Shown here: in pieces, positions 1 to 8,046 of the stretch
Layout: every line of letters begins with the position of its first letter
Position numbering within the stretch: position 1 is the stretch's first letter
Assembly (NCBI GenBank): GCA_022827685.1
Contig: JAJEIH010000086.1
Coordinates: forward strand, 1-52,309
Reading direction: 5' to 3'
Origin: Alphaproteobacteria bacterium
Lineage (GTDB): Bacteria > Pseudomonadota > Alphaproteobacteria > Bin95
Length of the DNA: 52,309 nucleotides
Translations under genes and position numbers: made by a program
The notes under the pieces: generated by a model
What the model was told of the DNA's origin: nothing
Seen by the model: only the letters and a program-made list of their open reading frames with translations
Databases searched by the model: none

Positions 1-47
1 GCGCGGCTCGCGCGCCTGATTGCGCGCGCGAGACGCAGGGCGCACCT
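1..47. repeat. Left copy of a 47-bp inverted repeat shared with the right end
   Basis: Positions 1-47 are the reverse complement of 52042-52088. The first 38 bases match exactly, and the remaining 9 match except for two C/T differences. The repeat contains a GC-rich self-complementary core: CTCGCGCGC and GCGCGCGAG are 8 bases apart when read on the right-hand copy. The match runs into base 1, so the left copy may extend beyond the window. The right copy lies about 117 bases before a terminase-like gene. By analogy a related gene could lie to the left in the opposite orientation, but that is inference. Confidence 0.85.
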
Positions 48-62
48 TCCCCGTCCGCTCTC

Positions 63-85
63 GCCGGGGGGTTGCGGCCCCCGGC
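63..85. terminator. GC hairpin, possible terminator
   Basis: GCCGGGGG at 63-70 pairs with CCCCCGGC at 78-85 around a 7-base loop. It lies just inside the left repeat, with no gene on either side within the window. It may end transcription of a gene left of the window. There is no clear T-run, so the role is uncertain. Confidence 0.35.
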
Positions 86-100
86 CATGCTTTCTGCAGA

Positions 101-133
101 AAAGCCGAAAGGCGGCCCCGGGAGCCGCCTTTC
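101..133. terminator. Bidirectional terminator-like hairpin
   Basis: GAAAGGCGGC at 107-116 and GCCGCCTTTC at 124-133 form a perfect 10-bp stem with a 7-base loop. Read on the minus strand, the stem is followed by GGCTTTTC, the same tail seen after the carD terminator near 8605. Read on the plus strand, it ends in a short T-rich stretch. It probably separates a gene left of the window from the region to the right. Confidence 0.6.
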
Positions 134-296
134 TCTCATGCCTATTCTACACCATTTCGCTGAAAGTCAAGTCCATGAAGGAACAGAAGATAGAAATATC
201 GGGCAATTTTCTTACAACCCATTGAACAGTCGGGACAATCTCATGCCGGCGGACCCGATTTGGGCTCATGTCTTCTTCCCATCATGCCTCCATATC

Positions 297-324
297 GTCA
301 TGCCCGGAACAAGTCGGGCATGAC
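297..324. repeat. REP-like dispersed palindrome
   Basis: GTCATGCCCG at 297-306 and CGGGCATGAC at 315-324 make a perfect 10-bp inverted repeat around an 8-base spacer. From general knowledge, elements built on GTCATGCCCG-type arms are scattered between genes in many alphaproteobacterial genomes. I see only this copy in the window. Confidence 0.65.
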
Positions 325-386
325 GGAGAGGGGTGTCCCGGCATGATGGAGAAAGGCGTTCGAGCATGATGGAGGGGCCTGCCCTG
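318..386. repeat. Degenerate 23-bp tandem repeat, three units
   Basis: GCATGAYGGAG recurs at 318, 341 and 364, exactly 23 bases apart. The rest of each unit is only loosely conserved. The first unit overlaps the right arm of the palindrome at 297-324. Just after it, 382-400 reads CCCTGGGCCTGTCGAAGGG, which resembles another dispersed intergenic repeat known from alphaproteobacteria. Confidence 0.6.
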
Positions 387-649
387 GGCCTGTCGAAGGG
401 GGAGCAGACGGGAGACGTCGCGCGCCCCCGAAATCCTGGCCGACCCCCAGGTCGAAAGAGGCGGCGGCTCCGCCATCGGTTCCGGTCGGCGATTGCCGGT
501 ATTGCGTCGGGCGGTCCCCGATTGTTGAATTCGGCGCGCTCCGTCGTAAGCTCCGATGCACGGCTGCATCCGGCATTCGCCGCCGCAGGCAAACCGGGGG
601 CGTCGGGCGGATAGAGCCGCGCAACAGGAGACGGGGGAGGCAAGGCGGG

Positions 650-2242
650 ATGAGCCGCTTCGACTATATCGTTATCGGGGCCGGGTCCGCCGGCTGCGTC
701 ATGGCCAATCGCCTCAGCGAAAACCCGGAGACCAGCGTGCTTCTGCTGGAGGCGGGCGGACGCGACCTCAACCCGTTCATCCATATCCCCGCCGGCTTCT
801 TCAAGACGCTCTACGACACCTCCGTCAACTGGTGCTACGCCACGGAGAAGGAGGAGAACAGCGGCAACCGGGCCATCCACTGGCCGCGCGGCAAGGTGCT
901 CGGCGGCTCGTCCGCCATCAACGGCCATCTCATCGTGCGCGGCCAGCCGGAGGACTATGACGGCTGGGCGCAGCTCGGCAATCGCGGCTGGTCCTATGAC
1001 GAGGTGCTGCCCTACTTCAAGAGGTTCGAGAACCGGGCGGGCGGCGACCCGGAGATCCGGGGCAAGGGTGGTCCGATCAATGTCATCGACCCCATAGAGC
1101 AGCATCCGCTGACGCGGCTCTTCATGGAGGCCTGCGTCGAGGCCGGCATCCCGCGCAACGGCGACTACAATGACGGCGAGCAGGAAGGTGTGGGCTATTT
1201 CCAGCACGCCATCCGCAACGGCCGCCGGGAGAGCACCGCACGGACCTATCTTCGCCAGACGGACGGCCGGACGAACCTTCGGGTGGAGACCCATGCGCTT
1301 GCGCAGCGTCTCGTTGTCGAGGACGGCCGTGTCGCGGGGGTCGTGTTCCGGCAGGGCAATACCGTCCGCGAGGTCCGCGCCAATGCCGAGGTCATCCTCT
1401 CGTCGGGATCCATCGCCTCGCCGCAACTCCTTGAGTTATCGGGTATAGGAGACGCGGAACGGCTGAAGCCGCTCGGCATCGAGCCGGTGCATCACCTGCC
1501 CGGCGTCGGCGAGAACCTGCAGGACCACTATGTCGCCCGCATCTGCATGAAGGCGAAGGGCATCCGCACCTTCAACGAGCGTTCGAAGGGGCTGCCGCTG
1601 CTCTGGGAGACCGTGCGCTACGCGACGACGCGGACCGGGCTGCTCACCGCTGCCCCCGGCAATGTCAGCGCTTCGGTCAGGATCATGCCGGGCGTGGCGA
1701 CGCCGGACGTGCAATACAGCTTCGCGCCCGCAAGCTACAAGGACGGCGTCATCAGCGTGCTCGACGACTATCCCGGCATGACTCTCGGCTTCTGGCAGCA
1801 CCGGCCGGAGAGCGTCGGCTCGATCCACATCGCCGCCAACGATCCGGACCGCCACCCGGTCATCCGCCCGAACTACCTCGCCACGCAGACCGACTGCGAC
1901 ACCATGACGGGCGCGCTGAAGCTCGCGCGAAAGATATTCGAGCAGCCGGCCATCGCGCCCTATATCGAGTGCGAAACCATACCGGGCGCCGAACGGACGA
2001 GCGACGACGAACTGCTTCACTACTGCCGCAGCAACGGTGCCACGGTTTACCACCCCATCGGCACCTGCAAGATGGGCGACGACCCGATGGCCGTCGTCGA
2101 CCCCTCGCTGCGCCTGCGCGGGCTGGAGGGGCTCCGGGTGGTGGACGCCTCGGTGATGCCGCGCATGGTCTCGGCCAACACCAATGCGGCCGTGCTGATG
2201 ATCGCGGAGAAGGCGGCGGACATGATAAAGGCGGGAGCCTGA
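650..2242 (+). CDS. GMC-family FAD-dependent oxidoreductase (choline dehydrogenase-like)
   Basis: This 530-residue protein has the full GMC layout. There is an N-terminal Rossmann motif GAGSAG at residues 10-15 followed by the E-A-G-G ribose-binding end. GMC signature 1 lies around GSSAINGHLIVRG and signature 2 around GSIASPQLLELSGIG. The catalytic pair is His468 in VYHPIGTCKMG and Asn512 in SANTNAA. The family oxidises alcohols with FAD; substrates range from choline to aryl and polyethylene-glycol alcohols, so the substrate is not predictable. There is no signal peptide, so it is probably cytoplasmic. Its stop lies 32 bases before pcaH, so the three genes probably form one operon, hinting at an aromatic or aryl-alcohol substrate. 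A close paralogue lies at 35110-36747. Confidence 0.93.
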   Translation: MSRFDYIVIGAGSAGCVMANRLSENPETSVLLLEAGGRDLNPFIHIPAGFFKTLYDTSVNWCYATEKEENSGNRAIHWPRGKVLGGSSAINGHLIVRGQPEDYDGWAQLGNRGWSYDEVLPYFKRFENRAGGDPEIRGKGGPINVIDPIEQHPLTRLFMEACVEAGIPRNGDYNDGEQEGVGYFQHAIRNGRRESTARTYLRQTDGRTNLRVETHALAQRLVVEDGRVAGVVFRQGNTVREVRANAEVILSSGSIASPQLLELSGIGDAERLKPLGIEPVHHLPGVGENLQDHYVARICMKAKGIRTFNERSKGLPLLWETVRYATTRTGLLTAAPGNVSASVRIMPGVATPDVQYSFAPASYKDGVISVLDDYPGMTLGFWQHRPESVGSIHIAANDPDRHPVIRPNYLATQTDCDTMTGALKLARKIFEQPAIAPYIECETIPGAERTSDDELLHYCRSNGATVYHPIGTCKMGDDPMAVVDPSLRLRGLEGLRVVDASVMPRMVSANTNAAVLMIAEKAADMIKAGA

Positions 2243-2274
2243 AGCGGCTCCGGCCGTCAACCGGGAGAAGAAGC

Positions 2275-2979
2275 ATGGTCGAATACGCCCCCTATCCCGA
2301 AGACACGCAACCGGCGGTCGATTCCGAGCGCTATTTCCGCACGAGCCAGCTCGCGCCCTCGCAGCCGTTCGTGGAAGCGCCGGTGACGCTGTCGGAGATT
2401 ACCGGGCCGCTTTTCACGCGCGAGGGCGTGTCGCCGGAGGAAGCGGACCTCACAGCCGGCGGCAAGGCGCTCGGCCAGCTGATGGTCCTTGCCGGCCAGG
2501 TCCGCGACGAGGATGCGCGCCCGCTCCCGGGCGTGCTGGTGGAGGCCTGGCAGGCGAATGCGTCCGGCAAGTACCGCCATCCCGTGGACGGGCGCGATGC
2601 GCCGCTGGACCCGCACTTCGTCGGCGGAGGGCGTGCGGTGACCGATGCGGAAGGCCGCTACCGCTTCGTCACCATCAAGCCCGGCGCCTATCCGGTTCCC
2701 AATTCCGGCAATTGGTGGCGCCCGCCGCATATCCACCTGTCGATCTACGGCTATGCGTTCCTGAGCCGGATGATTACCCAGGTCTATTTCCCGGGCGACC
2801 CGCTGAACGAACTCGACTCGATCTTCATGTCCGTGCCGGACGCTGGCGCGCGGGACCGGCTCGTCGCCCGGCCCGAAGTGTCATACGGCCTGCACGAACA
2901 CGCGCTCGGCTACGGGTTCGACATCGTCATGCGGGGCCGGGACCAGACGCCGATGGACGAGGAAAGGGCCGCGGCATGA
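2275..2979 (+). CDS. pcaH: Protocatechuate 3,4-dioxygenase beta subunit
   Basis: This 234-residue protein belongs to the intradiol ring-cleavage dioxygenases. It opens protocatechuate to 3-carboxy-cis,cis-muconate using non-haem Fe(III). The four iron ligands are all visible: Tyr100 (GKYRH), Tyr139 (GAYPVPN), and His152 and His154 (RPPHIHL). Arg149, just before the histidines, matches the family's conserved Arg. The size fits the catalytic beta chain. I chose the ATG at 2275 because it follows the sequence GAGAAGA and removes an upstream stretch that only overlaps the oxidoreductase gene out of frame. Its TGA overlaps the ATG of pcaG (ATGA), which implies translational coupling and co-assembly. 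No other beta-ketoadipate genes (pcaB, C, D, I, J, F) are in the window. Confidence 0.95.
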   Translation: MVEYAPYPEDTQPAVDSERYFRTSQLAPSQPFVEAPVTLSEITGPLFTREGVSPEEADLTAGGKALGQLMVLAGQVRDEDARPLPGVLVEAWQANASGKYRHPVDGRDAPLDPHFVGGGRAVTDAEGRYRFVTIKPGAYPVPNSGNWWRPPHIHLSIYGYAFLSRMITQVYFPGDPLNELDSIFMSVPDAGARDRLVARPEVSYGLHEHALGYGFDIVMRGRDQTPMDEERAAA

Positions 2980-3536
2980 GCATTGCGCCGACGGCTTCTC
3001 AGACGCTCGGGCCGTTCTTCAACTACGCCCTGCCGTTCAATGCCGACCTGACCGGCGGCGGCAAGGCCGAAGGGCGCGGCATCGTGCTGCGGGGCCGGGT
3101 CACGGATGTCAACGCCGCGCCCGTCCGCGACGCGCTTGTCGAGATCTGGCAGGCGAATGCTGCTGGCGGCTACGCGCATCCGCTCGACAGGGACGAGGCG
3201 CGCCCGCGCGACCCCCATTTCAGCGGCTTCGGCCGGGTCCTGACGAATGCCGAGGGCGTCTTCGCCTTCACGACGGTGATGCCGGGCCCGGTTCCCTTCG
3301 AGGGCAACCGCTGGCAGGCGCCGCATGTGTCGGTCGCGGTGTTCTCCGCCGGACTGCTGCGGCGGGTGCGGACCCGCGCCTACTTCCCCGGCGAGGAACT
3401 GAACGCGGACGACCCCGTGCTGGCGGCAGTGCCCGACGGGCGCAGGGCGCTGCTGGTCGCGGAGGCCGAGGACGGCGGCTACCGCTTCGACATCCGCCTC
3501 CGGGGCGAGAACGAGACGCCGTTCTTCGGCGACTGA
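2976..3536 (+). CDS. pcaG: Protocatechuate 3,4-dioxygenase alpha subunit
   Basis: This 186-residue intradiol dioxygenase-like protein lacks the iron ligands, as expected for the alpha chain. The position of the beta-chain histidines reads RWQAPHVSVAVF. It keeps the alpha-type opening with SQTLGPFFNYAL and the ending ENETPFF. With PcaH it should form the alpha-beta unit of the oligomeric enzyme and contribute part of the substrate pocket. It starts inside the pcaH stop codon (ATGA overlap at 2976-2979). It ends nine bases from the convergent gene at 3546. Confidence 0.95.
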   Translation: MSIAPTASQTLGPFFNYALPFNADLTGGGKAEGRGIVLRGRVTDVNAAPVRDALVEIWQANAAGGYAHPLDRDEARPRDPHFSGFGRVLTNAEGVFAFTTVMPGPVPFEGNRWQAPHVSVAVFSAGLLRRVRTRAYFPGEELNADDPVLAAVPDGRRALLVAEAEDGGYRFDIRLRGENETPFFGD

Positions 3537-3545
3537 GCCGGCGTC

Positions 3546-4391
3546 TCAGGGGCGCGGCCCGAGGCTCTCCGCCAGGGTATCGAGCTCCTTCAGGCTCTCG
3601 GCTTCGTCAACGGACGGCAGCATGAAGACCGCCCGCGCCACGCTCGCGGCCTCGGCCCTGTCGAGCAGCGATTGGTCGGGCGCCACGCCGAACAGCGTCA
3701 CGGCGATTTCATCCGGGTTGCGGCCCGCTTCGGCGGCCATCTGCCGGAAGCGGGGCAGGAGCTCCAGAACGTCCTGGTTGCGCCCGCCTATCGGCATCCA
3801 GCCGTCGCCATAGGCGATCGCCCGGCGCGCGCCCCAGGGAAAGGCGCCGCCGACGATCACCGGCGGGTGCGGGCGCTGCACCGGCTTCGGCCATTGCGCC
3901 ATGGAATCGAAATCGACGAACTCGCCGTGGAACTCCGCCTTGGCCTCGGTCCAGATCGTCTTCATGGCCGCAACACGCTCCTCCATGAGCGCGAAGCGCG
4001 TCGAGAACTCGGTGCCGTGATCGGCCATCTCCTCCGCGTTCCAGCCGCCGCCGATCCCGAACAGGAAACGCCCGCCGGACAGGCGGTCGATGGTGGAAAC
4101 TTCCTTGGCCGTATAGATCGGGTCGCGCTGCACGACGAGGCATATGCCGGTCCCGAGCCTGATGCGGGAGGTGACGGCGGCCGCGCCGGCGAGCGCCAGG
4201 AACGGGTCCATCACGTCGTAATACTGCTTCGGCAGGTCGGCGCCGCCCGGCCAGGGGGACCGGCGCGACCACGGAATATGCGAGTGCTCCGGGAGCCAGA
4301 AGGACTCGAACCCCCTCTCTTCGGCCGCGAGGGCAAGGGCGGCCGGCGCAATGGAATAGTCCGTCGGGAAATGGGCGATGCCGTAGTCCAT
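3546..4391 (-). CDS. Luciferase-like (LLM class) flavin-dependent oxidoreductase
   Basis: This 281-residue protein has the bacterial-luciferase TIM-barrel pattern. Visible motifs include AEERGFESFWLPEHSHIP near the N-terminus, IRLGTGICLVVQRDP, the flavin-site stretch GRFLFGIGGGWNAEEM, and RPHPPVIVGGAF. The closest family I recognise is the set often named F420-dependent LLM oxidoreductases. That name does not establish F420 use here, and FMN is equally possible. The ATG at 4391 is preceded by AAGGA. The gene is convergent with pcaG and divergent from the helicase gene; the 216 bases between it and the helicase show no further gene. The substrate is unknown. Confidence 0.88.
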   Translation of the reverse strand: MDYGIAHFPTDYSIAPAALALAAEERGFESFWLPEHSHIPWSRRSPWPGGADLPKQYYDVMDPFLALAGAAAVTSRIRLGTGICLVVQRDPIYTAKEVSTIDRLSGGRFLFGIGGGWNAEEMADHGTEFSTRFALMEERVAAMKTIWTEAKAEFHGEFVDFDSMAQWPKPVQRPHPPVIVGGAFPWGARRAIAYGDGWMPIGGRNQDVLELLPRFRQMAAEAGRNPDEIAVTLFGVAPDQSLLDRAEAASVARAVFMLPSVDEAESLKELDTLAESLGPRP

Positions 4392-4607
4392 GGGGTTTTC
4401 GTCCTTCTGCCGTGGCGGAGAGCCGGGAAAGGCACCCTACCCGATTTCCGGCAATCGCGAAGCGGCCGCCGAAACCGGAACGAAGCGAGCCGGGCGACAC
4501 GCGCAGCCTGAGGCGAATGCCGCCCTTCAGGACATCGACCCGCATTGCCGCATCATCCACAAGGAATTGCCCTTGAACTGCCACGGAATCGGACCGACTC
4601 TTCCCTC

Positions 4608-7076
4608 ATGCGGGCAATCGACGAGCCCGCGCGGGTGACCGCGCTACTCGGGCCGACCAATACCGGCAAAACCTATGCCGCCGTGCAACGCATGCTCGCG
4701 CACGAGTCCGGCATGATCGGTTTCCCGCTGCGTCTGCTCGCGCGGGAGAATTACGACCGCGTCGTTGCCGTCAAGGGCCCCGGCGCGGTGGCGCTGGTGA
4801 CAGGCGAGGAAAAGCTGATCCCGCCCAGGGCGCGCTATTTCGTCTGCACCACCGAATCCATGCCGCTCGACCGGCCCGTCGCCTTCCTCGCGGTGGACGA
4901 AGTGCAGATGGCGGCGGACCCCGAGCGCGGCCATATCGTCACCAATCGCCTGCTCCATGCGCGCGGCGGGCACGAGACGATGTTCCTCGGCGCGGAGACG
5001 ATCCGGCCCCTGTTGCGCCAGCTGGCGCCCGAGGCGGTTGTCGAAGACCGGCCCCGCTTCTCGCGGCTCGACTATTCGGGCTACCGCAAGGTCACGCGCC
5101 TGCCGCCGCGCTCCGCCGTGGTCGCCTTCTCCGCCGGCGAGGTTTATCGCCTGGCGGAGCTCGTCCGCCGGCAGCGGGGCGGCACTGCCGTGGTGCTGGG
5201 CGCGCTCAGCCCGCGCGCGCGGAACGCCCAGGTCGGCATGTACCAGGCGGGAGAGGTGGACTACCTGGTCGCTACAGACGCCATCGGCATGGGCCTCAAC
5301 ATGGATGTGCGCCATGTCGCCTTCTCCGCGCTCGGCAAATTCGACGGACGGCGCATGCGCAGGCTGGCGGCGGCCGAGGTCGGCCAGATCGCCGGGCGCG
5401 CCGGACGCCATGTCGCCGACGGCACATTCGGCGTCACCGCCGAGCAGCGCCCGATGGACGAGCGCATCGTCGCGCGGGTCGAGGACCACCGCTTCGAGCC
5501 CCTGCAAACCGTCTTCTGGCGCAATGACGATCTCGACTTTTCGAGCGTCGATGCGCTGCTGGCGAGCCTTGGCCGCCCGCCACCCCTGCCCTTCCTGGTG
5601 CCGGGGCGGGACGGCGAGGACCAGCAGGCGCTCGCCGTGCTGGCGCGCGACGCCGAGGTCAGGGCGGCGGCGGTCGGCCCCGACAGGGTCGCCATGTTGT
5701 GGGAGGTCTGCCAGGTGCCGGACTTCCGCAAGACGCTGACCGACGCCCATGCGCATCTGCTCGCGCGCGTTTACCGCTATCTGGTCGATTGCAGCGGCCG
5801 GCTGCCGGAGGACTGGGTGGCGCGGCAGGTCGGCCGGCTGGAGCGCACGGACGGCGACATCGACACGCTTATGGCGCGCATCGCAGGCGTGCGCACCTGG
5901 ACCTACATCGCCTATCGGGCTGCATGGCTCGACGATGCGGCCGGCTGGCAGGAGCGCACCCGGCGGCTGGAAGACCTGCTGTCGGACGCATTGCACGAAC
6001 GGCTGACCCAGAGATTCGTGGACCGGCGCACGGCCGTGCTGGCCAAACGCCTCAGGGAAGGCGGAGACCTCATGGGGGCGGTGACGCGCGACGGGTCCGT
6101 ATTCCTCGAAGGCGAGACGGTCGGGCGGCTGGACGGCTTCCGCTACACCGCGGCCCAGGCCGAGCGCGGCGGCCGGCCGCTCGCGCTGGCCACCCAGCGC
6201 GTGCTGAGACAGGAAGCGGCGCGGAGGGTGGATGCGCTGGCCGCGGCGTCCGACGACAGCTTCGCGCTGGACGCCGGAGGCCGGGTCCTCTGGAACGACG
6301 AATCGGTCGCCCGCCTGACGGCCGGCGCGACGGCCCTTTCGCCCGAAATGCGCGTCCTGCCTTCGGACCTGCTGGAAACGGCGCCCCGGCGGCGCGTGGA
6401 AATGCGACTGCGGGAGTGGAACTCGGGCCTGATTGCCCGCGACCTCGCTCCGCTCGTGGCGCTTGCCGGGGCGAACGGCCTGTCCGGCCGCGCCCGTGGA
6501 ATCGCGTATCGGCTCGCCGAAGCGCTCGGAACGCTCAGGCGCAGCGCGGTCGCGGACCTCGCCGGCTCATTGTCGCGCGCGGACCGGCAGGCGCTGGGGC
6601 GGCTGGGTGTGCGCATCGGCCGTGTCTCGCTGTTTGTCCCGGCCATGCAGAAGGCTCGCGCCGCCGGGCTGCTGGACCTGCTCTGGCGCGTCCACCGGGG
6701 CAATGACGGCGAGCCTTTGGCCGCCGGCCGGCAGACGCTGGCGCTGGATCCGGCCATACCTACCGACCGCTATGCCGCTTCCGGCTATCTCGTTGCAGGC
6801 CCGCTGGCGCTCCGGGCGCCTGCGCTGGAGCGGCTGGCGGATGCCGCTGCCGGCCTTGCAGAGCAGGGGCCGTTCGTGCCCACGCTGCATCTCGCCCGGC
6901 TGGCCGGTTGCGATCTCGACGATGTGTCGGCCGTGCTCACGGACATCGGCTATGAGGCAACCGACACTGCAACCGGCATGCAGATGACGCGCAGCCGCCC
7001 GAAGCCGCTTCGCCGGGCGCGCGCCAGGCCCGGTTCGCCCTTCGCGAAGCTCGCCGCGTTCAAGGCCGGATTGTGA
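4608..7076 (+). CDS. Suv3-like superfamily 2 RNA helicase
   Basis: This 822-residue protein has superfamily 2 helicase motifs in its first third: Walker A GPTNTGKT at 15-22, Walker B DEVQ at 97-100, and motif VI QIAGRAGR near 260-267. The spacing and the DEVQM box resemble mitochondrial Suv3, the RNA helicase of the degradosome, for which alphaproteobacteria carry homologues. The long C-terminal part is less conserved and ends in a basic tail. I chose the ATG at 4608, which places Walker A close to the N-terminus as in Suv3. Its TGA overlaps the GTG start of the S4-domain gene. A role in RNA turnover or ribosome-related RNA remodelling is inferred from the family and the neighbouring RNA-binding gene. 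Confidence 0.9.
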   Translation: MRAIDEPARVTALLGPTNTGKTYAAVQRMLAHESGMIGFPLRLLARENYDRVVAVKGPGAVALVTGEEKLIPPRARYFVCTTESMPLDRPVAFLAVDEVQMAADPERGHIVTNRLLHARGGHETMFLGAETIRPLLRQLAPEAVVEDRPRFSRLDYSGYRKVTRLPPRSAVVAFSAGEVYRLAELVRRQRGGTAVVLGALSPRARNAQVGMYQAGEVDYLVATDAIGMGLNMDVRHVAFSALGKFDGRRMRRLAAAEVGQIAGRAGRHVADGTFGVTAEQRPMDERIVARVEDHRFEPLQTVFWRNDDLDFSSVDALLASLGRPPPLPFLVPGRDGEDQQALAVLARDAEVRAAAVGPDRVAMLWEVCQVPDFRKTLTDAHAHLLARVYRYLVDCSGRLPEDWVARQVGRLERTDGDIDTLMARIAGVRTWTYIAYRAAWLDDAAGWQERTRRLEDLLSDALHERLTQRFVDRRTAVLAKRLREGGDLMGAVTRDGSVFLEGETVGRLDGFRYTAAQAERGGRPLALATQRVLRQEAARRVDALAAASDDSFALDAGGRVLWNDESVARLTAGATALSPEMRVLPSDLLETAPRRRVEMRLREWNSGLIARDLAPLVALAGANGLSGRARGIAYRLAEALGTLRRSAVADLAGSLSRADRQALGRLGVRIGRVSLFVPAMQKARAAGLLDLLWRVHRGNDGEPLAAGRQTLALDPAIPTDRYAASGYLVAGPLALRAPALERLADAAAGLAEQGPFVPTLHLARLAGCDLDDVSAVLTDIGYEATDTATGMQMTRSRPKPLRRARARPGSPFAKLAAFKAGL

Positions 7077-7345
7077 ACGAGTCGCCGGCAGGCCAGAGGC
7101 TTGATCGGTGGCTGTGGTGCGCGCGCTTTTTCAAGACGCGCGGGCTGGCCACGAAGCTCTGCCAGGCCGGGAGGGTGCGTGTGAACCGCCGACCGGTACA
7201 GAAGGCCCATCACATTCTCCGGGTGGGCGACATACTGACTTTTCCCCAGGCGGGCAGCATCCGGGTCGTGCGGGTCGAGGCGCTGGCAGAGCGGCGCGGG
7301 CCCGCACCCGAGGCGGCCCGTCTTTACGCCAACCTCGACGGTTGA
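7073..7345 (+). CDS. S4-domain RNA-binding protein (Hsp15-like)
   Basis: This 90-residue basic protein is almost entirely an S4 domain: [19 protein letters not shown], followed by a Gly-Arg-Val-Arg-Val-Asn turn and the GDILTF strand. In Hsp15, such proteins bind stalled 50S subunits carrying nascent chains. It starts at GTG 7073, overlapping the helicase stop as GTGA, so the two are probably translated together. The pairing of a helicase and an S4 protein suggests a shared RNA or ribosome task. The S4 gene's stop codon overlaps a TTGACA hexamer that may serve the next gene. Confidence 0.92.
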   Translation: MNESPAGQRLDRWLWCARFFKTRGLATKLCQAGRVRVNRRPVQKAHHILRVGDILTFPQAGSIRVVRVEALAERRGPAPEAARLYANLDG

Positions 7346-7369
7346 CAGGCCCGGCCCGGCTGCTAAATG
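7342..7369 (+). promoter_or_regulatory. Candidate promoter for fdxA
   Basis: TTGACA at 7342-7347 overlaps the stop codon of the S4 gene. It is followed 16 bases later by TAAATG (7364-7369), a weak -10. The first base of fdxA is 47 bases downstream of the -10. This would allow the ferredoxin to be expressed separately from the helicase-S4 pair. Confidence 0.35.
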
Positions 7370-7415
7370 GCGCCTTCCACTGTGCCGCTTCGCGCGCAGC
7401 CCGGAGACATTGCCT

Positions 7416-7748
7416 ATGACCTATATCGTCAACGACGCCTGCATCCGGTGCAAATACACGGACTGCGTCGAAGTATGCCCGGTCGATTGCTTCTATGAAG
7501 GCGAGAACATGCTGGTCATACATCCCGACGAGTGCATCGATTGCGGCGTCTGCGAGCCCGAATGCCCGGTCGAGGCGATCAAGCCGGACACCGACCCCGG
7601 CATGGAGGAATGGGTCGAATTCAACCGGCGCTACTCCGAGAGCTGGCCGAACATCACCTACCGCAAGGACGCGCCGCCTGACGCCGAGTCCTGGGAAGGC
7701 GTGGAAGGCAAGCTGGAAGCGCATTTCAGCCCCAATCCCGGCGGCTGA
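7416..7748 (+). CDS. fdxA: Seven-iron ferredoxin, 3Fe-4S/4Fe-4S type
   Basis: This 110-residue ferredoxin has cysteines at 9, 12, 17, 21 and 25 and at 40, 43, 46 and 50. That is the pattern that binds one 3Fe-4S and one 4Fe-4S cluster. The length and the C-terminal extension after the clusters match the FdxA family, small electron carriers common in alphaproteobacteria. I chose ATG 7416 rather than an upstream TTG at 7410, because MTYIVNDAC is the family's usual start. It lies between the S4 gene and carD, an order I associate with this lineage. The redox partner is unknown. Confidence 0.96.
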   Translation: MTYIVNDACIRCKYTDCVEVCPVDCFYEGENMLVIHPDECIDCGVCEPECPVEAIKPDTDPGMEEWVEFNRRYSESWPNITYRKDAPPDAESWEGVEGKLEAHFSPNPGG

Positions 7749-8046
7749 GGCCGGCGCGCGCCAGCCGGCGCGCGCAGGACCCGGCGACATCGCATGGCAT
7801 GTCGCGTTTCTCCCGGCCGTCTTCCCGCCTTTCGGGGCGAAGCCGCCGCCGGCCGCTCCGGTGACGGGAGAAAGGCGCCGCAAGGCTCGCCATCCGGTTG
7901 AATTTATGCTAAAGTCGCGCGTGGGTTTTGGAGGAAACCCGGCCAGCCGCAGCAGATCGTCGGCGCATTCGCTCGCCGGAAACGGCACAGCGTCTCGCGC
8001 TCCCGGTTGGTGTATCGTTACGGAGTTTGGGGGCCAACAGGACAGG
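7749..8046. other. Structured fdxA-carD intergenic region
   Basis: No gene is visible. Directly after fdxA comes a GC-rich stretch with two copies of GCCGGCGCGCGC. Further on, TTTCTCCCG at 7807-7815 is repeated inverted as CGGGAGAAA at 7865-7873, enclosing 49 GC-rich bases. A TATGCT hexamer at 7905-7910 could be a -10 for carD, but I find no matching -35. The region could hold the fdxA terminator and the carD leader. Confidence 0.45.

Larger units (their letters stand above)
134..649. other. Gene-free region before the first GMC oxidoreductase
   Basis: I see no credible protein gene here. Open frames exist on both strands but have no recognisable domain, and several are only translations of the repeats. 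Positions 140-300 are clearly more AT-rich than the rest of the window. Positions 297-400 hold a dispersed palindrome and a short tandem repeat, described separately. The rest (about 400-649) is unremarkable GC-rich leader for the oxidoreductase that starts at 650. Confidence 0.6.

Noticed and set aside
318-386. Possible CRISPR array
   Set aside because: The period is only 23 bases with no unique spacers, and no cas gene is present.
3546-4391. Evidence that the organism makes cofactor F420
   Set aside because: The luciferase-like family includes FMN users and no F420 synthesis gene is seen.
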